Assembly (NCBI GenBank): GCA_016782605.1
Contig: JADHYE010000002.1
Coordinates: 1-48,066, forward strand
From: Candidatus Paceibacterota bacterium
GTDB lineage: Bacteria; Patescibacteriota; Minisyncoccia; Minisyncoccales; RBG-13-42-11
DNA: 48,066 nucleotides
Reading direction: 5' to 3'
Position numbers and translations under genes: made by a program. Below, piece by piece: positions 18,301-26,710 of the stretch (positions are counted from its first letter, which is position 1; each line of letters begins with the position of its first letter). The notes beneath the pieces are model-generated. The model saw nothing but the letters and a program-made list of their open reading frames with translations. It was not told the origin of the DNA and searched no databases.

Positions 18301-19358
18301 GGAGAGGCCTCAACAAGTCCTTTATTGGTTTCAATTACTGTTAAATACCCTGATGCTTTATTATCTAAAGATTGCTCTTCTGCGGTTGGCAGGATTTTGC
18401 TTATATTGGCTGGAGAAAAATTAATAATTTCAGATAAAAATGATCTTATCGTATCCCAAATGCCGCTTAATATTGGAGTTTTTTCAACGGTTTTAGTTAT
18501 CAGTATTTCCACTTCCTTGATTTTGTTTGTTATCGGCTTTAATAAATACTTTTCACAAAAACTTAGGGGTTTAATTCCCGAGTCAGGCACTTCCGATGGA
18601 AAATCAATTTGCACTAATGGACTACCAACCCATTGATAATTTTCTACAGGCCCGCGAATATCAACTATAAAAGGAGGAAGTTTTCCTTCTACGAAATGAG
18701 GGGTTCCTATCATACCCCAAGCTCCTTCAGATTTCGGTGGATCAATGGGTTGCGGCGAGTAAAATCTAATTACTAAATTTCCTTGCTTATTATCTAATGG
18801 TTGATAAATTAGAATATACTGAATAATAATTTTCTGTTTATTTTCTCCCTGAGAAATATATTCATATTCTATAGCACCAGGTGTTATTCTAATTTCATTT
18901 TCAAGTAAAAAATTAATCCCATATGCAACTGCTTTCTCAACACTTTCTTTCTCTAGTTCATTTAAAATTACTGATGGATCTTGCGTTAAAAAGAGTTTGG
19001 TTATTTTTGTTGCGTTTTTTATTATCGCCCAACTAACTTGTATGGGAGCGTCCACTAAAAGATGATTTAATAACTGTATTCTTACAATTTTTCGAAGAAT
19101 TAAAGGAACTAAAGTTTCTTGATTAGTAGCCGATGTAGAACTTTCCCTATAAATCCAATCTGTCGTAAATATTTGATTTAATGTAAACAATAAATTTTGA
19201 ACATCTTTTTCGGGTAATTCTAAATATTTACCAATTTCTTCGGCGGTGATATTATCCAAATCATACCCTAAACAAGTATTCGGTAAAACTAAAAACCCCG
19301 CTAAACAAATTAGCGTAAGAATATAAAAAAAACGGCTGTTTTTCAGAAATTTTTCCAT
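15333..19358 (-). CDS. Secreted ComEA-HhH, lamin-tail and beta-helix surface protein
   Basis: The protein has 1341 residues. A signal peptide (about 1-31) is followed by an unrecognised N-terminal region to about 345, then two copies of VEASPQQ (about 348-371) encoded by palindromic repeats. A Glu/Asp-rich coiled coil lies at 380-435. A ComEA-type helix-hairpin-helix lies at 436-491 (DINAAPKEELQKITGIG, then LLRVSGIGEKTLQNI). Two lamin-tail domains lie at about 535-680 and 725-860 (NEIAWMGTNSSANDEWIELY). The C-terminal part, about 885-1340, is a parallel beta-helix of PbH1-like repeats (LIIEPGVVIKF). HhH modules bind DNA and lamin-tail domains occur in surface proteins and nucleases, but no nuclease motif was seen. 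It may capture DNA or anchor on the cell surface. Confidence 0.8.
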   Translation of the reverse strand: MEKFLKNSRFFYILTLICLAGFLVLPNTCLGYDLDNITAEEIGKYLELPEKDVQNLLFTLNQIFTTDWIYRESSTSATNQETLVPLILRKIVRIQLLNHLLVDAPIQVSWAIIKNATKITKLFLTQDPSVILNELEKESVEKAVAYGINFLLENEIRITPGAIEYEYISQGENKQKIIIQYILIYQPLDNKQGNLVIRFYSPQPIDPPKSEGAWGMIGTPHFVEGKLPPFIVDIRGPVENYQWVGSPLVQIDFPSEVPDSGIKPLSFCEKYLLKPITNKIKEVEILITKTVEKTPILSGIWDTIRSFLSEIINFSPANISKILPTAEEQSLDNKASGYLTVIETNKGLVEASPQQSKKEEVNEETVEASPQQTETTPTLEEMQEMLDDIAEEIDILTQKFAELMEEKQQEIEEEIDETDEENDEEKEDFEGEDVCFVDINAAPKEELQKITGIGSVLAQRIIEARPFYSLADLLRVSGIGEKTLQNIINQDCAYVDLTYVGSGMTSTGATPQSSPLSYPKILISEIQIESASSSDDEFIELYNPDNEEVDISQWSIQKTYCNSTTVYKKNFESNNTIPAKGYFLIVYASSTDQNLLNLADMTHKTFSLAKNNTIYLVVNQEKIENASDTDIIDMVGFGMDIIEFRSLPAEGNSSALNPSPSQSIGRKWSTTTQTYIDTDNNQNDFEIQNPTPKTQNQSLESEPGEEEEEEEEESTTLGVVINEIAWMGTNSSANDEWIELYNNTTSTIDITGWRLVSSDGSPDITFSTSSIPANDYYLIERTDDNTISNISADLIYVGDLGDGGERLELWDSFGNLIDLVDCSSDWFSGNSDTKRTMERINSNEYGSDSANWGNNNLVKYNGHDADNNFINGTPGTENSLSASETYIGAETLRFEEFNEITLTQLGNPYLIGTNSGGIFYLVVPEEKTLIIEPGVILKFKGNDRGGSAWSYYNSNLLIEGTLIAQGEEDNPIIFTSNMDISGSFGWWGQIYFTPSSQNSIFDYCQIRHGGKKESNSSIIIVDSTSIIFKNSILENFNVSGLKLIDSYSQVENITVQNGPSGSVINISGGAPIIAKSIFKNTYSGIIIGGGSKAEVTENYFEAIQYSQGALFVGDGYPILKDNTGKDNFLNGIYLFNSIAEDWTLYPNTDFPYIANFQVADGGNLIIEPGVVIKFEERKSLNIEGKLFAQGSLDKQIIFTSITDDEYGGDTNNDGSATQASSLFWNKVYFYQNNEGSLIKNARIRYGGIPKPSEYYRGVIHVVETGVVLEDIYFENDGPSGHTVYLENSSSSVRNCIFDNSEISKGTAITITGQDQNILENNSFQNFYCYIKKDGECILPLP
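18244..18264. repeat. 21-bp palindromic repeat, copy 1
   Basis: Arms TGTTGAGG and CCTCAACA flank AGAGG. It is identical to the repeats at 18295-18315 and 20234-20254 and is read in frame as VEASPQQ. Confidence 0.75.
18294..18316. repeat. 21-bp palindromic repeat, copy 2
   Basis: Same 21-bp core as copy 1, with one extra paired base on each side. It is read in the same frame, also giving VEASPQQ, 17 codons from copy 1. Confidence 0.75.
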
Positions 19359-19463
19359 TAAAAATTTATGGAAATATCAACTTTCTTTATTGAATTTGTT
19401 TTTATTTTTCAAAGAACTATGTTGTTACCTCTCTATAGCCGAGGTTCGCTCTGATAAAAAGAA

Positions 19464-20153
19464 CTATTGAATAGAAATTGCTTCTAAAAAACCTTCAAAT
19501 TCTTTATCGCATTCATCTGAAAATAATACTTCTTCAAAAATATACACTTTATCCTTGGTTGGAATTTTAATAGTGATGTATTTACCAATAGCTTCTCTCA
19601 ATATAGTAGTTTCCTGTAGGGCTTCTCTCTGGGCTATTAAAATTGCTGCAATCCCTCTTTCATGCATATCTTCTTTTTCTTCTGACGAGGCTTCTTTATA
19701 AAAGTCTATCATGTCTTTTACTTCTTTTGCTCCTATATAAGGATACATCACAAAATCTTCGCCATAATGTTTAACACGTCTTTCTTTTAGTCGGCTAATT
19801 TGTATTTCGACTAGACATCCCTGTGGTGAATGATAATTAAAGTCTTTAGAATATAAAATTACATATCGTTCTGACTCCATTCCAGTCATATCCATTCCTA
19901 TTTTTGCATTCCACTCTGTAGGAATTTTTATTTTAAATCCGTCTTTTTGATTTACAATAAATTTTTCTCCGGAGGCCTCTAATATAGTATAATCTTTGGC
20001 TAACGCAATCATTTTCTCTAATTTTCTATTTTCTAGAAAATTTTCTATTTTATCTTCTTGCCAGCAAAAAAATAATCCTCCGACAGCAAGGATTGAAACA
20101 AACACAAAAACAAAAATAACTTTTTTATTTAAAAATTTCTTAAAATTTGGCAT
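19464..20153 (-). CDS. Membrane-anchored or secreted protein, unknown
   Basis: The protein has 229 residues. A basic N-terminus and one hydrophobic segment (about 12-30, IFVFVFVSILAVGGLFF) form a signal anchor, followed by Cys30 and a charged helix. The remainder has the pattern of a small extracytoplasmic domain (GFKIKIPTEWNAKIG, then ERYVILYSKDF), somewhat like PsbP/DUF1795-type folds, but I do not recognise a family with confidence. The gene has its own promoter (20162-20190) with the -10 eight bases before ATG, and stands apart from the chaperone operon upstream by a palindromic repeat. Confidence 0.6.
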   Translation of the reverse strand: MPNFKKFLNKKVIFVFVFVSILAVGGLFFCWQEDKIENFLENRKLEKMIALAKDYTILEASGEKFIVNQKDGFKIKIPTEWNAKIGMDMTGMESERYVILYSKDFNYHSPQGCLVEIQISRLKERRVKHYGEDFVMYPYIGAKEVKDMIDFYKEASSEEKEDMHERGIAAILIAQREALQETTILREAIGKYITIKIPTKDKVYIFEEVLFSDECDKEFEGFLEAISIQ

Positions 20154-20161
20154 GTTTCCCT

Positions 20162-20190
20162 ATCATACACGTCCTAAAATAAAAAAACAA
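20162..20190 (-). promoter_or_regulatory. Promoter with start-proximal -10
   Basis: TTGTTT (20185-20190), a 17-base spacer and TATGAT (20162-20167) on the minus strand, eight bases before the ATG at 20153. Predicts a leaderless or nearly leaderless mRNA. Confidence 0.5.
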
Positions 20191-20233
20191 GCTTTCTATT
20201 GTGGAAAACTAAAATGAAGTTCTCTGTTTAGCC

Positions 20234-20254
20234 TGTTGAGGAGAGGCCTCAACA
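20234..20254. repeat. 21-bp palindromic repeat, copy 3 (intergenic)
   Basis: Identical in sequence to the two copies inside the 15333-19358 gene. Here it lies just after the stop of the pseudoprotease gene. It lacks a downstream T-tract on the minus strand, so it is not an obvious intrinsic terminator. Confidence 0.75.
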
Positions 20255-20257
20255 GAT

Positions 20258-20989
20258 TTACATCCCCATAAATTCCCTGATCTTGGTAACAGGAATAGCG
20301 CTGACGTTGCCTTTGGAATTAATTGTATTTATCCCCAATATCTCCCCCTGGATGTTGAACAACGGACTGCCAACCAAAAGCACGCTTTCTGTAATATTTG
20401 TTTGTATTGAATCCTGGTCAAAGCTTTTGACAATTCCTTCATTAACCGTTTTTTCGACCTGCTGGACCCCGTCTTTGACCGAACCAAAAGTAATACCGAC
20501 CAAAAATACCCTTTCCCCCAGTTTAAACTTGTCCAAAGAAGCAAAACCAACTGTAGTTAAAGAAGAATCAGCCAATTTCAGCAAAGCCAGGTTTTCCTGC
20601 AAATCCCTTTTTAAAACCTGGAAAGAAATCTCTTTGCCATCCAAGAAAAAACTAAAAACTGCGCCTTGCGGTACTAATTCTGCCAAAGTAACCATTAAGC
20701 CGTCCGAAGTGACAATTAATCCTGAACCCTGCAAAACAGTGCCGTACTTGTTTTTGGTTTTGATGCCGACAACTGTCTTTTCCACTCTTTCAATCGCATC
20801 CACCAGAGCAGTGTTTTCCTGGATATATACCTGGTTTGTCTCTGTCAGATAAACAGGGTTCTTTTCCAGGCCGTACTCGTAAAAAAGCGGCCTTTCAATG
20901 AAATAAGGCCAGAGGATCTGGTCAGCGAAAATACCTCCGACTATCCCGACCACGAAAACGCCGACAATTATTAAAAGCTTTTTTGACAT
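20258..20989 (-). CDS. HtrA-like protein with degenerate catalytic triad (probable pseudoprotease)
   Basis: The protein has 243 residues: an N-terminal membrane anchor (about 5-25) and a trypsin-like fold, with no PDZ domain. Compared with HtrA, the His motif TNxHVV is TLAELV (His absent), the Asp motif DIAVL is ENLALL (Asp to Asn), and GNSGGPL is LVGSPL, keeping a Ser but not the oxyanion-hole glycines. Hydrolysis is therefore unlikely. The start overlaps the ClpB stop (TAATG), so it is translated with clpB and htrA. By inference it may be a membrane scaffold or substrate-sensing partner for HtrA. Confidence 0.75.
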   Translation of the reverse strand: MSKKLLIIVGVFVVGIVGGIFADQILWPYFIERPLFYEYGLEKNPVYLTETNQVYIQENTALVDAIERVEKTVVGIKTKNKYGTVLQGSGLIVTSDGLMVTLAELVPQGAVFSFFLDGKEISFQVLKRDLQENLALLKLADSSLTTVGFASLDKFKLGERVFLVGITFGSVKDGVQQVEKTVNEGIVKSFDQDSIQTNITESVLLVGSPLFNIQGEILGINTINSKGNVSAIPVTKIREFMGM

Positions 20990-23673
20990 TATTGTATTAA
21001 CACTTTATCTTTTCTAATATTCTTTTCGACTAAATCCTTGTCAATCCTGAAAACAATATTATCATCTTCCATATCAACCAGAATACTGTCTCTTGCTTTA
21101 ATATCGCCGGAAACTATTTTCAAAGCCAAAGGGTCCAAAATCATTTTTTGAATCACTCTTTTCAGAGGCCTGGCTCCCAGATTCTGGTCAAATCCTTTTT
21201 CAGCCAAGAATTCCTTGGCTCTCTCTGTAGTCTTTATATTAATGCCCTTTTGATTGAAACGCTCGGTAATATTGGCCAATTGCAAATCAACTATCTTTTT
21301 TATCTCCGGCTTCCCGAGATAGTTGAAAATAATGATGTCGTCAATCCTGTTCAAGAATTCAGGCCGGAAATTATCCTTCAAAGCTGACATCACTTTTTCT
21401 TTTAAATCGCCTTTCCACTCTTCACCCTCAATGAATCCCAAAGAAGCTTCCCTGGCAATAATGTCTGAACCGACATTGGAAGTCAAAATCAAGATAGCGT
21501 TCTTGAAAGAAGCTGTCCTGCCTTTGGCATCAGTCAGCCTGCCATCTTCTAAAATCTGCAAAAGAATGTTGAAAACTTCAGGATGGGCTTTTTCAATTTC
21601 ATCCAGCAAGATTGCGCTGTACGGCCTTCTCCTGATTTTGTCTGTCAACTGGCCTCCTTCCTCGTACCCGACATAGCCAGGAGGAGAACCGATCATCCTG
21701 GAAACAGTATGCTTTTCCATATACTCTGACATATCCAAACGGATCAGAGCGCTTTCATCGTTGAAAAGAAACTCAGCCAAAGCTTTGGCAATTTCTGTTT
21801 TGCCAACGCCTGTCGGGCCCAGGAATATGAAAGAGCCCAAAGGCCTGTTTTCTTCTGAAATGCCGGCTCTTGCCCTGCGGATAGCGTTGGAAATGGCGAT
21901 AATTGCCTCTCTCTGGCCGATAACTCTCTTAGCAAGGATATCTTCCATCTTTCCCAATTTCTTCACCTCTTCTTCCAAAAGACGGGTAACCGGAATTCCT
22001 GTCCAACGGGAAACAACCTGGGCCAAATCCTCTTCTGAAACCTCTTCTTTTAAAATAGGCCGCGACTTCTGGAACCTGGTCAGCTTTCTTTCAGCTGATT
22101 TTAATTCTTTCATGAGACCAGGCATTTTCCCGTATTTCAATTCCGCCGCCTTCTGTAAATCAGAAGAAGTCTCAGCCCTTTCTGCTTCAAACCGCAAATC
22201 CTCTATCTCTCTTTTAAGGTTTTTGATTTTAGCGATTATTTCTTTTTCCGACTGCCACTTAGCCTCAATTTCTTTTGCCTTTTCTTTCAAGTCAGCCAGT
22301 TGCCGGATAAGCACTTTTCCTTTTTTCTCGTTTTTTGACGTCACCTGCTTTTCAATTTCCTTTTTCTGGATTTCTCTTTTCAATTCTTCAAGCTCTGTGG
22401 GTTCTGACTCAATTTCCAATCTGAGAGAGCTCATTGCCTCATCCATCAAGTCAACTGCTTTGTCAGGCAAAAACCTGTCAGTAATGTAGCGATCCGCCAA
22501 TTCAGCAGCTATCACTAAAGCTGAATCTTTTATCTTCACTCCGTGGTGAAGTTCGTATTTTTCCTTAATCCCCCGCAAAATAGCGACCGTATCTGAAATG
22601 GTCGGTTCTGAAACGTAAATCGGCTGGAACCTTCTTTCAAGCGCCGGATCTTTTTCAACGTATTTCTGATATTCCTTCAAAGTGGTTGCTCCAATAGCTT
22701 TCAACTCTCCTCTGGACAAAGCAGGCTTTAATAAATTGGAAGCGTCAATTGCTCCTTCAGCTGCTCCCGCTCCCACTAAAGTATGCAGCTCGTCAATAAA
22801 CAAAAGATATCTGCCTGCAGCCCTGTTTAATTCTTTCAAAAGCGCTTTGACCCTGTCTTCAAATTCTCCCCGGTATTTCGTACCAGCCACCAAGGCTCCT
22901 AAATCCAAAGCAATGATTTCCTTGTCTTTCAAGGATTCCGGAACCTTATTAGAAATTATTTTCTGAGCCAGTCCTTCGACAACTGCTGTTTTGCCAACGC
23001 CAGCTTCACCAATTAAAACAGGATTATTTTTAGTCCTTCGAGACAAAACCTGCATTAGCCTGCGGATTTCGTTTTCCCTGCCGATTACCGGGTCCAGCTT
23101 TCCCTGGCGGGCCAGCTGAGTCAAATTCCTGGCGTACTTTTCAATAACCTGATATTTTGATTCCGGTTCAGGATCAGTTATTCTCTGACCTCCGCGAATC
23201 TGAGCCAAAGTTTTCAAAGCGGTATCATAATCAATTTTGCCGATTTCCAAGGAAGTAACGCCTCCTTCCGGCTGCAAAAAATTAGCTTTATCCAGAATTT
23301 CCTTTGCTTTGCTTTGTATATCCAGCAAAGACAAAAACAAATGTTCGACTGAAATATATTCATCCCCCATTTTAACTGCTTCCTGCCTGGCCCTTTCCAA
23401 AACCCTGGCCATATCCTGAGTCAAATACAATTGGCCGAAAACCTGGGGAGCGGCGATTGTCGGAATCTTTTCCAAAGAGACTTTCACCTTTCTTTGCAAC
23501 CCTTCAATGTCAGCGCCTAATCTCTGCAGTAAATTCAAAACCACGCTTCCTTCCTGGGAAAGCAAAGCATGCAAAAGATGCAGGGAATCTATCTGCTGCT
23601 GGTTTCTTTCCTGGGCGGCAGTCTGCGCCTGCAATATAGCTTCCTGAGCTTTGTGGGTAAAATTGCCGTTCAT
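20989..23673 (-). CDS. clpB: ClpB-type AAA+ disaggregase
   Basis: The protein has 894 residues from the ATG at 23673 ([13 protein letters not shown], the usual ClpB opening). An upstream in-frame TTG at 23718 would overlap the htrA end and lacks support. The N-terminal Clp repeat domain spans about 1-145. NBD1 has Walker A GEAGVGKT at 222-229 and Walker [11 protein letters not shown] long middle coiled coil lies at about 395-520. NBD2 has Walker A GPTGVGKT at 619-626 and Walker [12 protein letters not shown]. The coiled coil marks ClpB rather than ClpC or ClpA. It threads aggregated proteins using ATP, normally with DnaK. It is placed between a membrane HtrA and a pseudoprotease in one operon, an unusual setting suggesting linked envelope and cytosolic proteostasis. 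Confidence 0.93.
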   Translation of the reverse strand: MNGNFTHKAQEAILQAQTAAQERNQQQIDSLHLLHALLSQEGSVVLNLLQRLGADIEGLQRKVKVSLEKIPTIAAPQVFGQLYLTQDMARVLERARQEAVKMGDEYISVEHLFLSLLDIQSKAKEILDKANFLQPEGGVTSLEIGKIDYDTALKTLAQIRGGQRITDPEPESKYQVIEKYARNLTQLARQGKLDPVIGRENEIRRLMQVLSRRTKNNPVLIGEAGVGKTAVVEGLAQKIISNKVPESLKDKEIIALDLGALVAGTKYRGEFEDRVKALLKELNRAAGRYLLFIDELHTLVGAGAAEGAIDASNLLKPALSRGELKAIGATTLKEYQKYVEKDPALERRFQPIYVSEPTISDTVAILRGIKEKYELHHGVKIKDSALVIAAELADRYITDRFLPDKAVDLMDEAMSSLRLEIESEPTELEELKREIQKKEIEKQVTSKNEKKGKVLIRQLADLKEKAKEIEAKWQSEKEIIAKIKNLKREIEDLRFEAERAETSSDLQKAAELKYGKMPGLMKELKSAERKLTRFQKSRPILKEEVSEEDLAQVVSRWTGIPVTRLLEEEVKKLGKMEDILAKRVIGQREAIIAISNAIRRARAGISEENRPLGSFIFLGPTGVGKTEIAKALAEFLFNDESALIRLDMSEYMEKHTVSRMIGSPPGYVGYEEGGQLTDKIRRRPYSAILLDEIEKAHPEVFNILLQILEDGRLTDAKGRTASFKNAILILTSNVGSDIIAREASLGFIEGEEWKGDLKEKVMSALKDNFRPEFLNRIDDIIIFNYLGKPEIKKIVDLQLANITERFNQKGINIKTTERAKEFLAEKGFDQNLGARPLKRVIQKMILDPLALKIVSGDIKARDSILVDMEDDNIVFRIDKDLVEKNIRKDKVLIQ

Positions 23674-23683
23674 AGTGGTAATA

Positions 23684-24988
23684 CTAACTGCTGCTTCTTT
23701 CTCCCAAAACAGCTTCAATAATTTTTTCCTGGTCGTTCCTCAAAACCTTCAAAACAATACTGTCTCCGGGATTATACTTCATAATAATTTCAGATAAAGA
23801 ATTGTCAACAGTAATCTTTTCGCCATTAATCTCCAAAATTATGTCATCTTCTTTCAAACCTGCTTTTTCAGCGCCGGAACCAGATTCAATCGCTGGCTCT
23901 TCATTTAATCCCTTTGTCAGCCAGGCGCCATAATCCGAACCCAGATCATTCTCCTTTTTGATCTTTTCTGTTATTAAAACATATCTGACTCCCAAAAAAG
24001 GATAAACAATCTTGCCCGAAGCTTTAACCTGCTCAATGCTCCTTTTTGCCTGATTGACAGGAATGGCAAAACCAATGCTCTGGGCCTGCTCAACCATGGC
24101 AGTATTGATGCCAATTACCTCCCCTTTCAAATTCAAAAGCGGACCCCCGGAATTCCCTTTATTAATAGCTGCATCTGTCTGGATAACGTCTTCCAAGGAT
24201 TCGACAAAACCGCTTGATTCCTCGCCAAAAGCAGTAATTGTTCTGCCCAAGCCCGAAACCACGCCGACTGAAACCGTGTTTTTAAATTCGCCCAAAGCAT
24301 TGCCGATAGCCACCACTGTCTGGCCGATTTGGATATCGCCTGAACTGCCGAGCGTTGCTTTGGGGAAAACCTCTCCTGCTTGCTGATTTATCCGCAAGAC
24401 AGCTATGTCTTTGACAGGATCCCGGGCTAAAACTTTAGCCGGATATTTTTTGCCATCACTGGTAAAAACAGTGTATTCAGCCTCTGTATCAAGAACAACG
24501 TGCTTATTGGTCAAAACCATTCCGTCTTCAGAAACAATAAACCCTGTTCCCCAGCCGATGTCCTTTTTTTCTGTTCCGTTCTGGCGTAATCCAGGGACCT
24601 GAACTTCAAACTCTTTTCCGAAAAAATCTTCAAACTCCTCAAAAGGATTATATAAATATTGCTCCATTATCGGAACGTCTTTGCTGATAACAATGCTGAC
24701 GACTGCCGGCGAAACGTCGTTGACCACTTTAATAATCGCCTGCTCCTGGCTGGTCTGGAGAATGTATTCTTTTTCAATCACTGTCTTCACTTCCAGGAAA
24801 TCAATGTTCAAATCAGAAAGATAATTATAGAAAAGACCGTAAGAAACCATTCCGGCCAAAAAACCGAAAAAAGAAGAAAGAAAAATAATTAAAACCACAG
24901 ACCACAAAGCCCTGTTTTTAAAAAAGTTAGACAGCTTTATCCCGGAAAACTTTATTGAATTTAATTTCGGAGATTCGTAAGGATCCAT
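23684..24988 (-). CDS. HtrA/DegP-type membrane-anchored serine protease
   Basis: The protein has 434 residues. A cytosolic N-terminus of about 27 residues precedes a membrane segment (about 28-55), then a trypsin-like domain with a complete triad: His163 (LTNKHVV), Asp194 (DIAVLRI) and Ser280 (GNSGGPL). One PDZ domain lies at about 335-430 (AGLKEDDIILEINGEKI). It degrades misfolded envelope proteins outside the membrane. It has its own promoter box eight bases before ATG. clpB follows 10 bases after its stop and then the degenerate HtrA-like gene, so the three form an operon. Confidence 0.92.
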   Translation of the reverse strand: MDPYESPKLNSIKFSGIKLSNFFKNRALWSVVLIIFLSSFFGFLAGMVSYGLFYNYLSDLNIDFLEVKTVIEKEYILQTSQEQAIIKVVNDVSPAVVSIVISKDVPIMEQYLYNPFEEFEDFFGKEFEVQVPGLRQNGTEKKDIGWGTGFIVSEDGMVLTNKHVVLDTEAEYTVFTSDGKKYPAKVLARDPVKDIAVLRINQQAGEVFPKATLGSSGDIQIGQTVVAIGNALGEFKNTVSVGVVSGLGRTITAFGEESSGFVESLEDVIQTDAAINKGNSGGPLLNLKGEVIGINTAMVEQAQSIGFAIPVNQAKRSIEQVKASGKIVYPFLGVRYVLITEKIKKENDLGSDYGAWLTKGLNEEPAIESGSGAEKAGLKEDDIILEINGEKITVDNSLSEIIMKYNPGDSIVLKVLRNDQEKIIEAVLGERSSS

Positions 24989-24996
24989 ACAAATAG

Positions 24997-25002
24997 ATTA
25001 TA
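24997..25002 (-). promoter_or_regulatory. -10 box of the htrA-clpB operon
   Basis: TATAAT on the minus strand, eight bases before the ATG at 24988 and five bases beyond the stop of the preceding GT2 gene. Predicts a leaderless mRNA. Confidence 0.5.
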
Positions 25003-25006
25003 TACC

Positions 25007-25720
25007 TTATTTATCTTTTTTTGAATAATGGCCGAACCGATAATTGAAAATATCCGATCTGACTGCTTTTCCGGAAAGCGCATAAAGGCTGCAAAGAAAG
25101 TATTTTAAAATTGTTTTCAGATAGCCGTCCTGTTTAAACCTTCTCAAAGTAATGAATATTTTGGCTGATTTAATTATGCCGAACCTACCGAATTTTGAGG
25201 CCTTTCTGGTAAAATAATGGTCTTCGGCAATCTTTATGCTTTCGTCAAACCCGCCCACTTTCTCAAAGATTTCTCTTTTGACCAAAATGCCCATGGCGCC
25301 ATTGGCCAAAAACCCCTGGGCAATGACAATCGGCTTATTATAAAAAATATCAAAACCTATTTTAAAAAGAAGACTCTTTGTCCGTGGAACCAAACAATAT
25401 GAAGCAATTCCTAATTTCCTTTTTTCAAATTCAGAGATAGAATTTTCCAGAAACTTTTCCGATAAAAGTATGTCTGCGTCTAAAAACAAAAATAAGTCTC
25501 CCTTGGCAACTTTTGCCCCAGCATTTCTGCCGACAGCCGGCAACCCGCCCTTGATAACACTACAGCCGAAAGACTGAGCAATTTCAATCGTTCTGTCTTT
25601 TGAACCAGCATCTGCCACAATCAATTCATAGTCTAAAGAAAAATTCTGCTCTTTAATCGACCGCAACAACAAGGGCAGATATTTTTCTTCGTTCAAAGCC
25701 GGAATAATAATGGACAACAT
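25007..25720 (-). CDS. Family 2 glycosyltransferase
   Basis: The protein has 237 residues in a GT-A fold: SIIIPALNEEKYL at the N-terminus, VADAGSKDRT, then the metal-binding FLDADILL (about residues 78-85), and a later acceptor-site motif KIAEDHYFTRK (ED, about 165). It transfers a sugar from a nucleotide donor, most likely to a lipid or surface glycan at the cytoplasmic face. The C-terminal hydrophobic stretch (LKTILKYFLCSLYAL) could attach it to the membrane. It starts three bases after the stop of the glycoside-hydrolase-like gene, in the same operon as EamA and a GT-B enzyme. Confidence 0.88.
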   Translation of the reverse strand: MLSIIIPALNEEKYLPLLLRSIKEQNFSLDYELIVADAGSKDRTIEIAQSFGCSVIKGGLPAVGRNAGAKVAKGDLFLFLDADILLSEKFLENSISEFEKRKLGIASYCLVPRTKSLLFKIGFDIFYNKPIVIAQGFLANGAMGILVKREIFEKVGGFDESIKIAEDHYFTRKASKFGRFGIIKSAKIFITLRRFKQDGYLKTILKYFLCSLYALSGKAVRSDIFNYRFGHYSKKDK

Positions 25721-25723
25721 AAA

Positions 25724-26710
25724 TTAAAACAATTTTCTAGCCTCTTCCCATATTTCAGGCTTATTCTGCTTCTCTTTCATCCAGTACCACCATTCAGCTC
25801 CCCAAAGATAAACTTTCCTGAATCCTGTTTTTCTGATAGATTCAATATTCTTCTTAAACTGCGACAAATTCATTGTTTTTTCCTGTTCTTCAAGAGATAC
25901 TTCCTGCAAAGCCGCGGTGGACCCCCACGGCTCTGCCTGCATTTCAACGCAAATCACTTCCTTATGAAACAGCTTCTCAATAATTTTCGCCTTCCTGGCG
26001 TAGAAAGTCGGAGGAAAAGGATAAGTGATGTACATTTTCAGCTGGTGGAACCAAACCTTTTTGTACCAGGTAGTGCCGACAATATCTCCTAATCTGGCTG
26101 AGGCTACCCAGAAAGAGCCTTCTCCACTATCAGTTATGACAACCGGTCTTTTGGGATCTAACGATTTAACCAACTCTATTTCTTTTTTTAAAAAATCAGA
26201 ATCAACCCATAGGCATTCGCCAAAAGGAAAGAAAGGCTCGTTTTCCACCTGCCAAGCCCAAATAGCTTCAGAATCCCTGTAGCGTAAAACAATGTTTTCA
26301 AGCAACTTTAAAATTCTCTGCTGCTGCTCTTCTTTGCTCAAATTCTTTGCCCACTCTGGCAAATGGCATTCTGGCCAGCGCGGCGCTTTCATGCCAATGA
26401 CCAAAAGCAGCTGGACTTTGTTTTCTTCAGCTATCCTTACCTGCCAATCCAAATCTTCAAAAAGATAATTATCCTTTTCCGGCTCAATCAAATCCCAATA
26501 AGCGCCCAGCTTCAAATGTTTAACGTTCAAATCGTCAATCAAAGCCAAATACGTTTCCTGCCAGTCCAAGCCCAAAGACTGAGCCTGCTTCTGGGAAAAA
26601 TTAGCTCCCCAGACAATGCCTTGGGTCGGTTCTCTTTTACCGACAAAAAGATAACAGGCAAAGACCAATAATAGAATTAAAATTATGAGGAAAAACATTT
26701 TAGTCTTCAT
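25724..26710 (-). CDS. Membrane-anchored glycoside-hydrolase-like protein (clan GH-A)
   Basis: The protein has 328 residues. An N-terminal signal anchor (about 5-23) precedes a TIM-barrel-like sequence. WAWQVENEP (151-159) carries the Asn-Glu of the GH-A acid/base site (Glu158), and VICVEMQAEPWG (252-263) supplies a likely nucleophile (Glu256). This fits GH5/GH39/GH42-like beta-glycosidases, but the exact family is not assignable. Its start overlaps the EamA stop by four bases (ATGA). Together with the two neighbouring glycosyltransferases it suggests trimming or remodelling of a surface glycan. Confidence 0.75.
   Translation of the reverse strand: MKTKMFFLIILILLLVFACYLFVGKREPTQGIVWGANFSQKQAQSLGLDWQETYLALIDDLNVKHLKLGAYWDLIEPEKDNYLFEDLDWQVRIAEENKVQLLLVIGMKAPRWPECHLPEWAKNLSKEEQQQRILKLLENIVLRYRDSEAIWAWQVENEPFFPFGECLWVDSDFLKKEIELVKSLDPKRPVVITDSGEGSFWVASARLGDIVGTTWYKKVWFHQLKMYITYPFPPTFYARKAKIIEKLFHKEVICVEMQAEPWGSTAALQEVSLEEQEKTMNLSQFKKNIESIRKTGFRKVYLWGAEWWYWMKEKQNKPEIWEEARKLF

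Noticed and set aside
20283-20852. 189-residue plus-strand ORF
   Set aside because: Antisense shadow of the HtrA-like pseudoprotease gene, with no ribosome site or recognisable domain.
21761-22489. 242-residue plus-strand ORF
   Set aside because: It lies wholly inside clpB on the other strand. The product has no domain and is Ser/Phe-rich, as expected for an antisense reading.
23674-23718. TTG-initiated N-terminal extension of ClpB
   Set aside because: It would overlap the end of htrA, and the family normally begins at the ATG at 23673.
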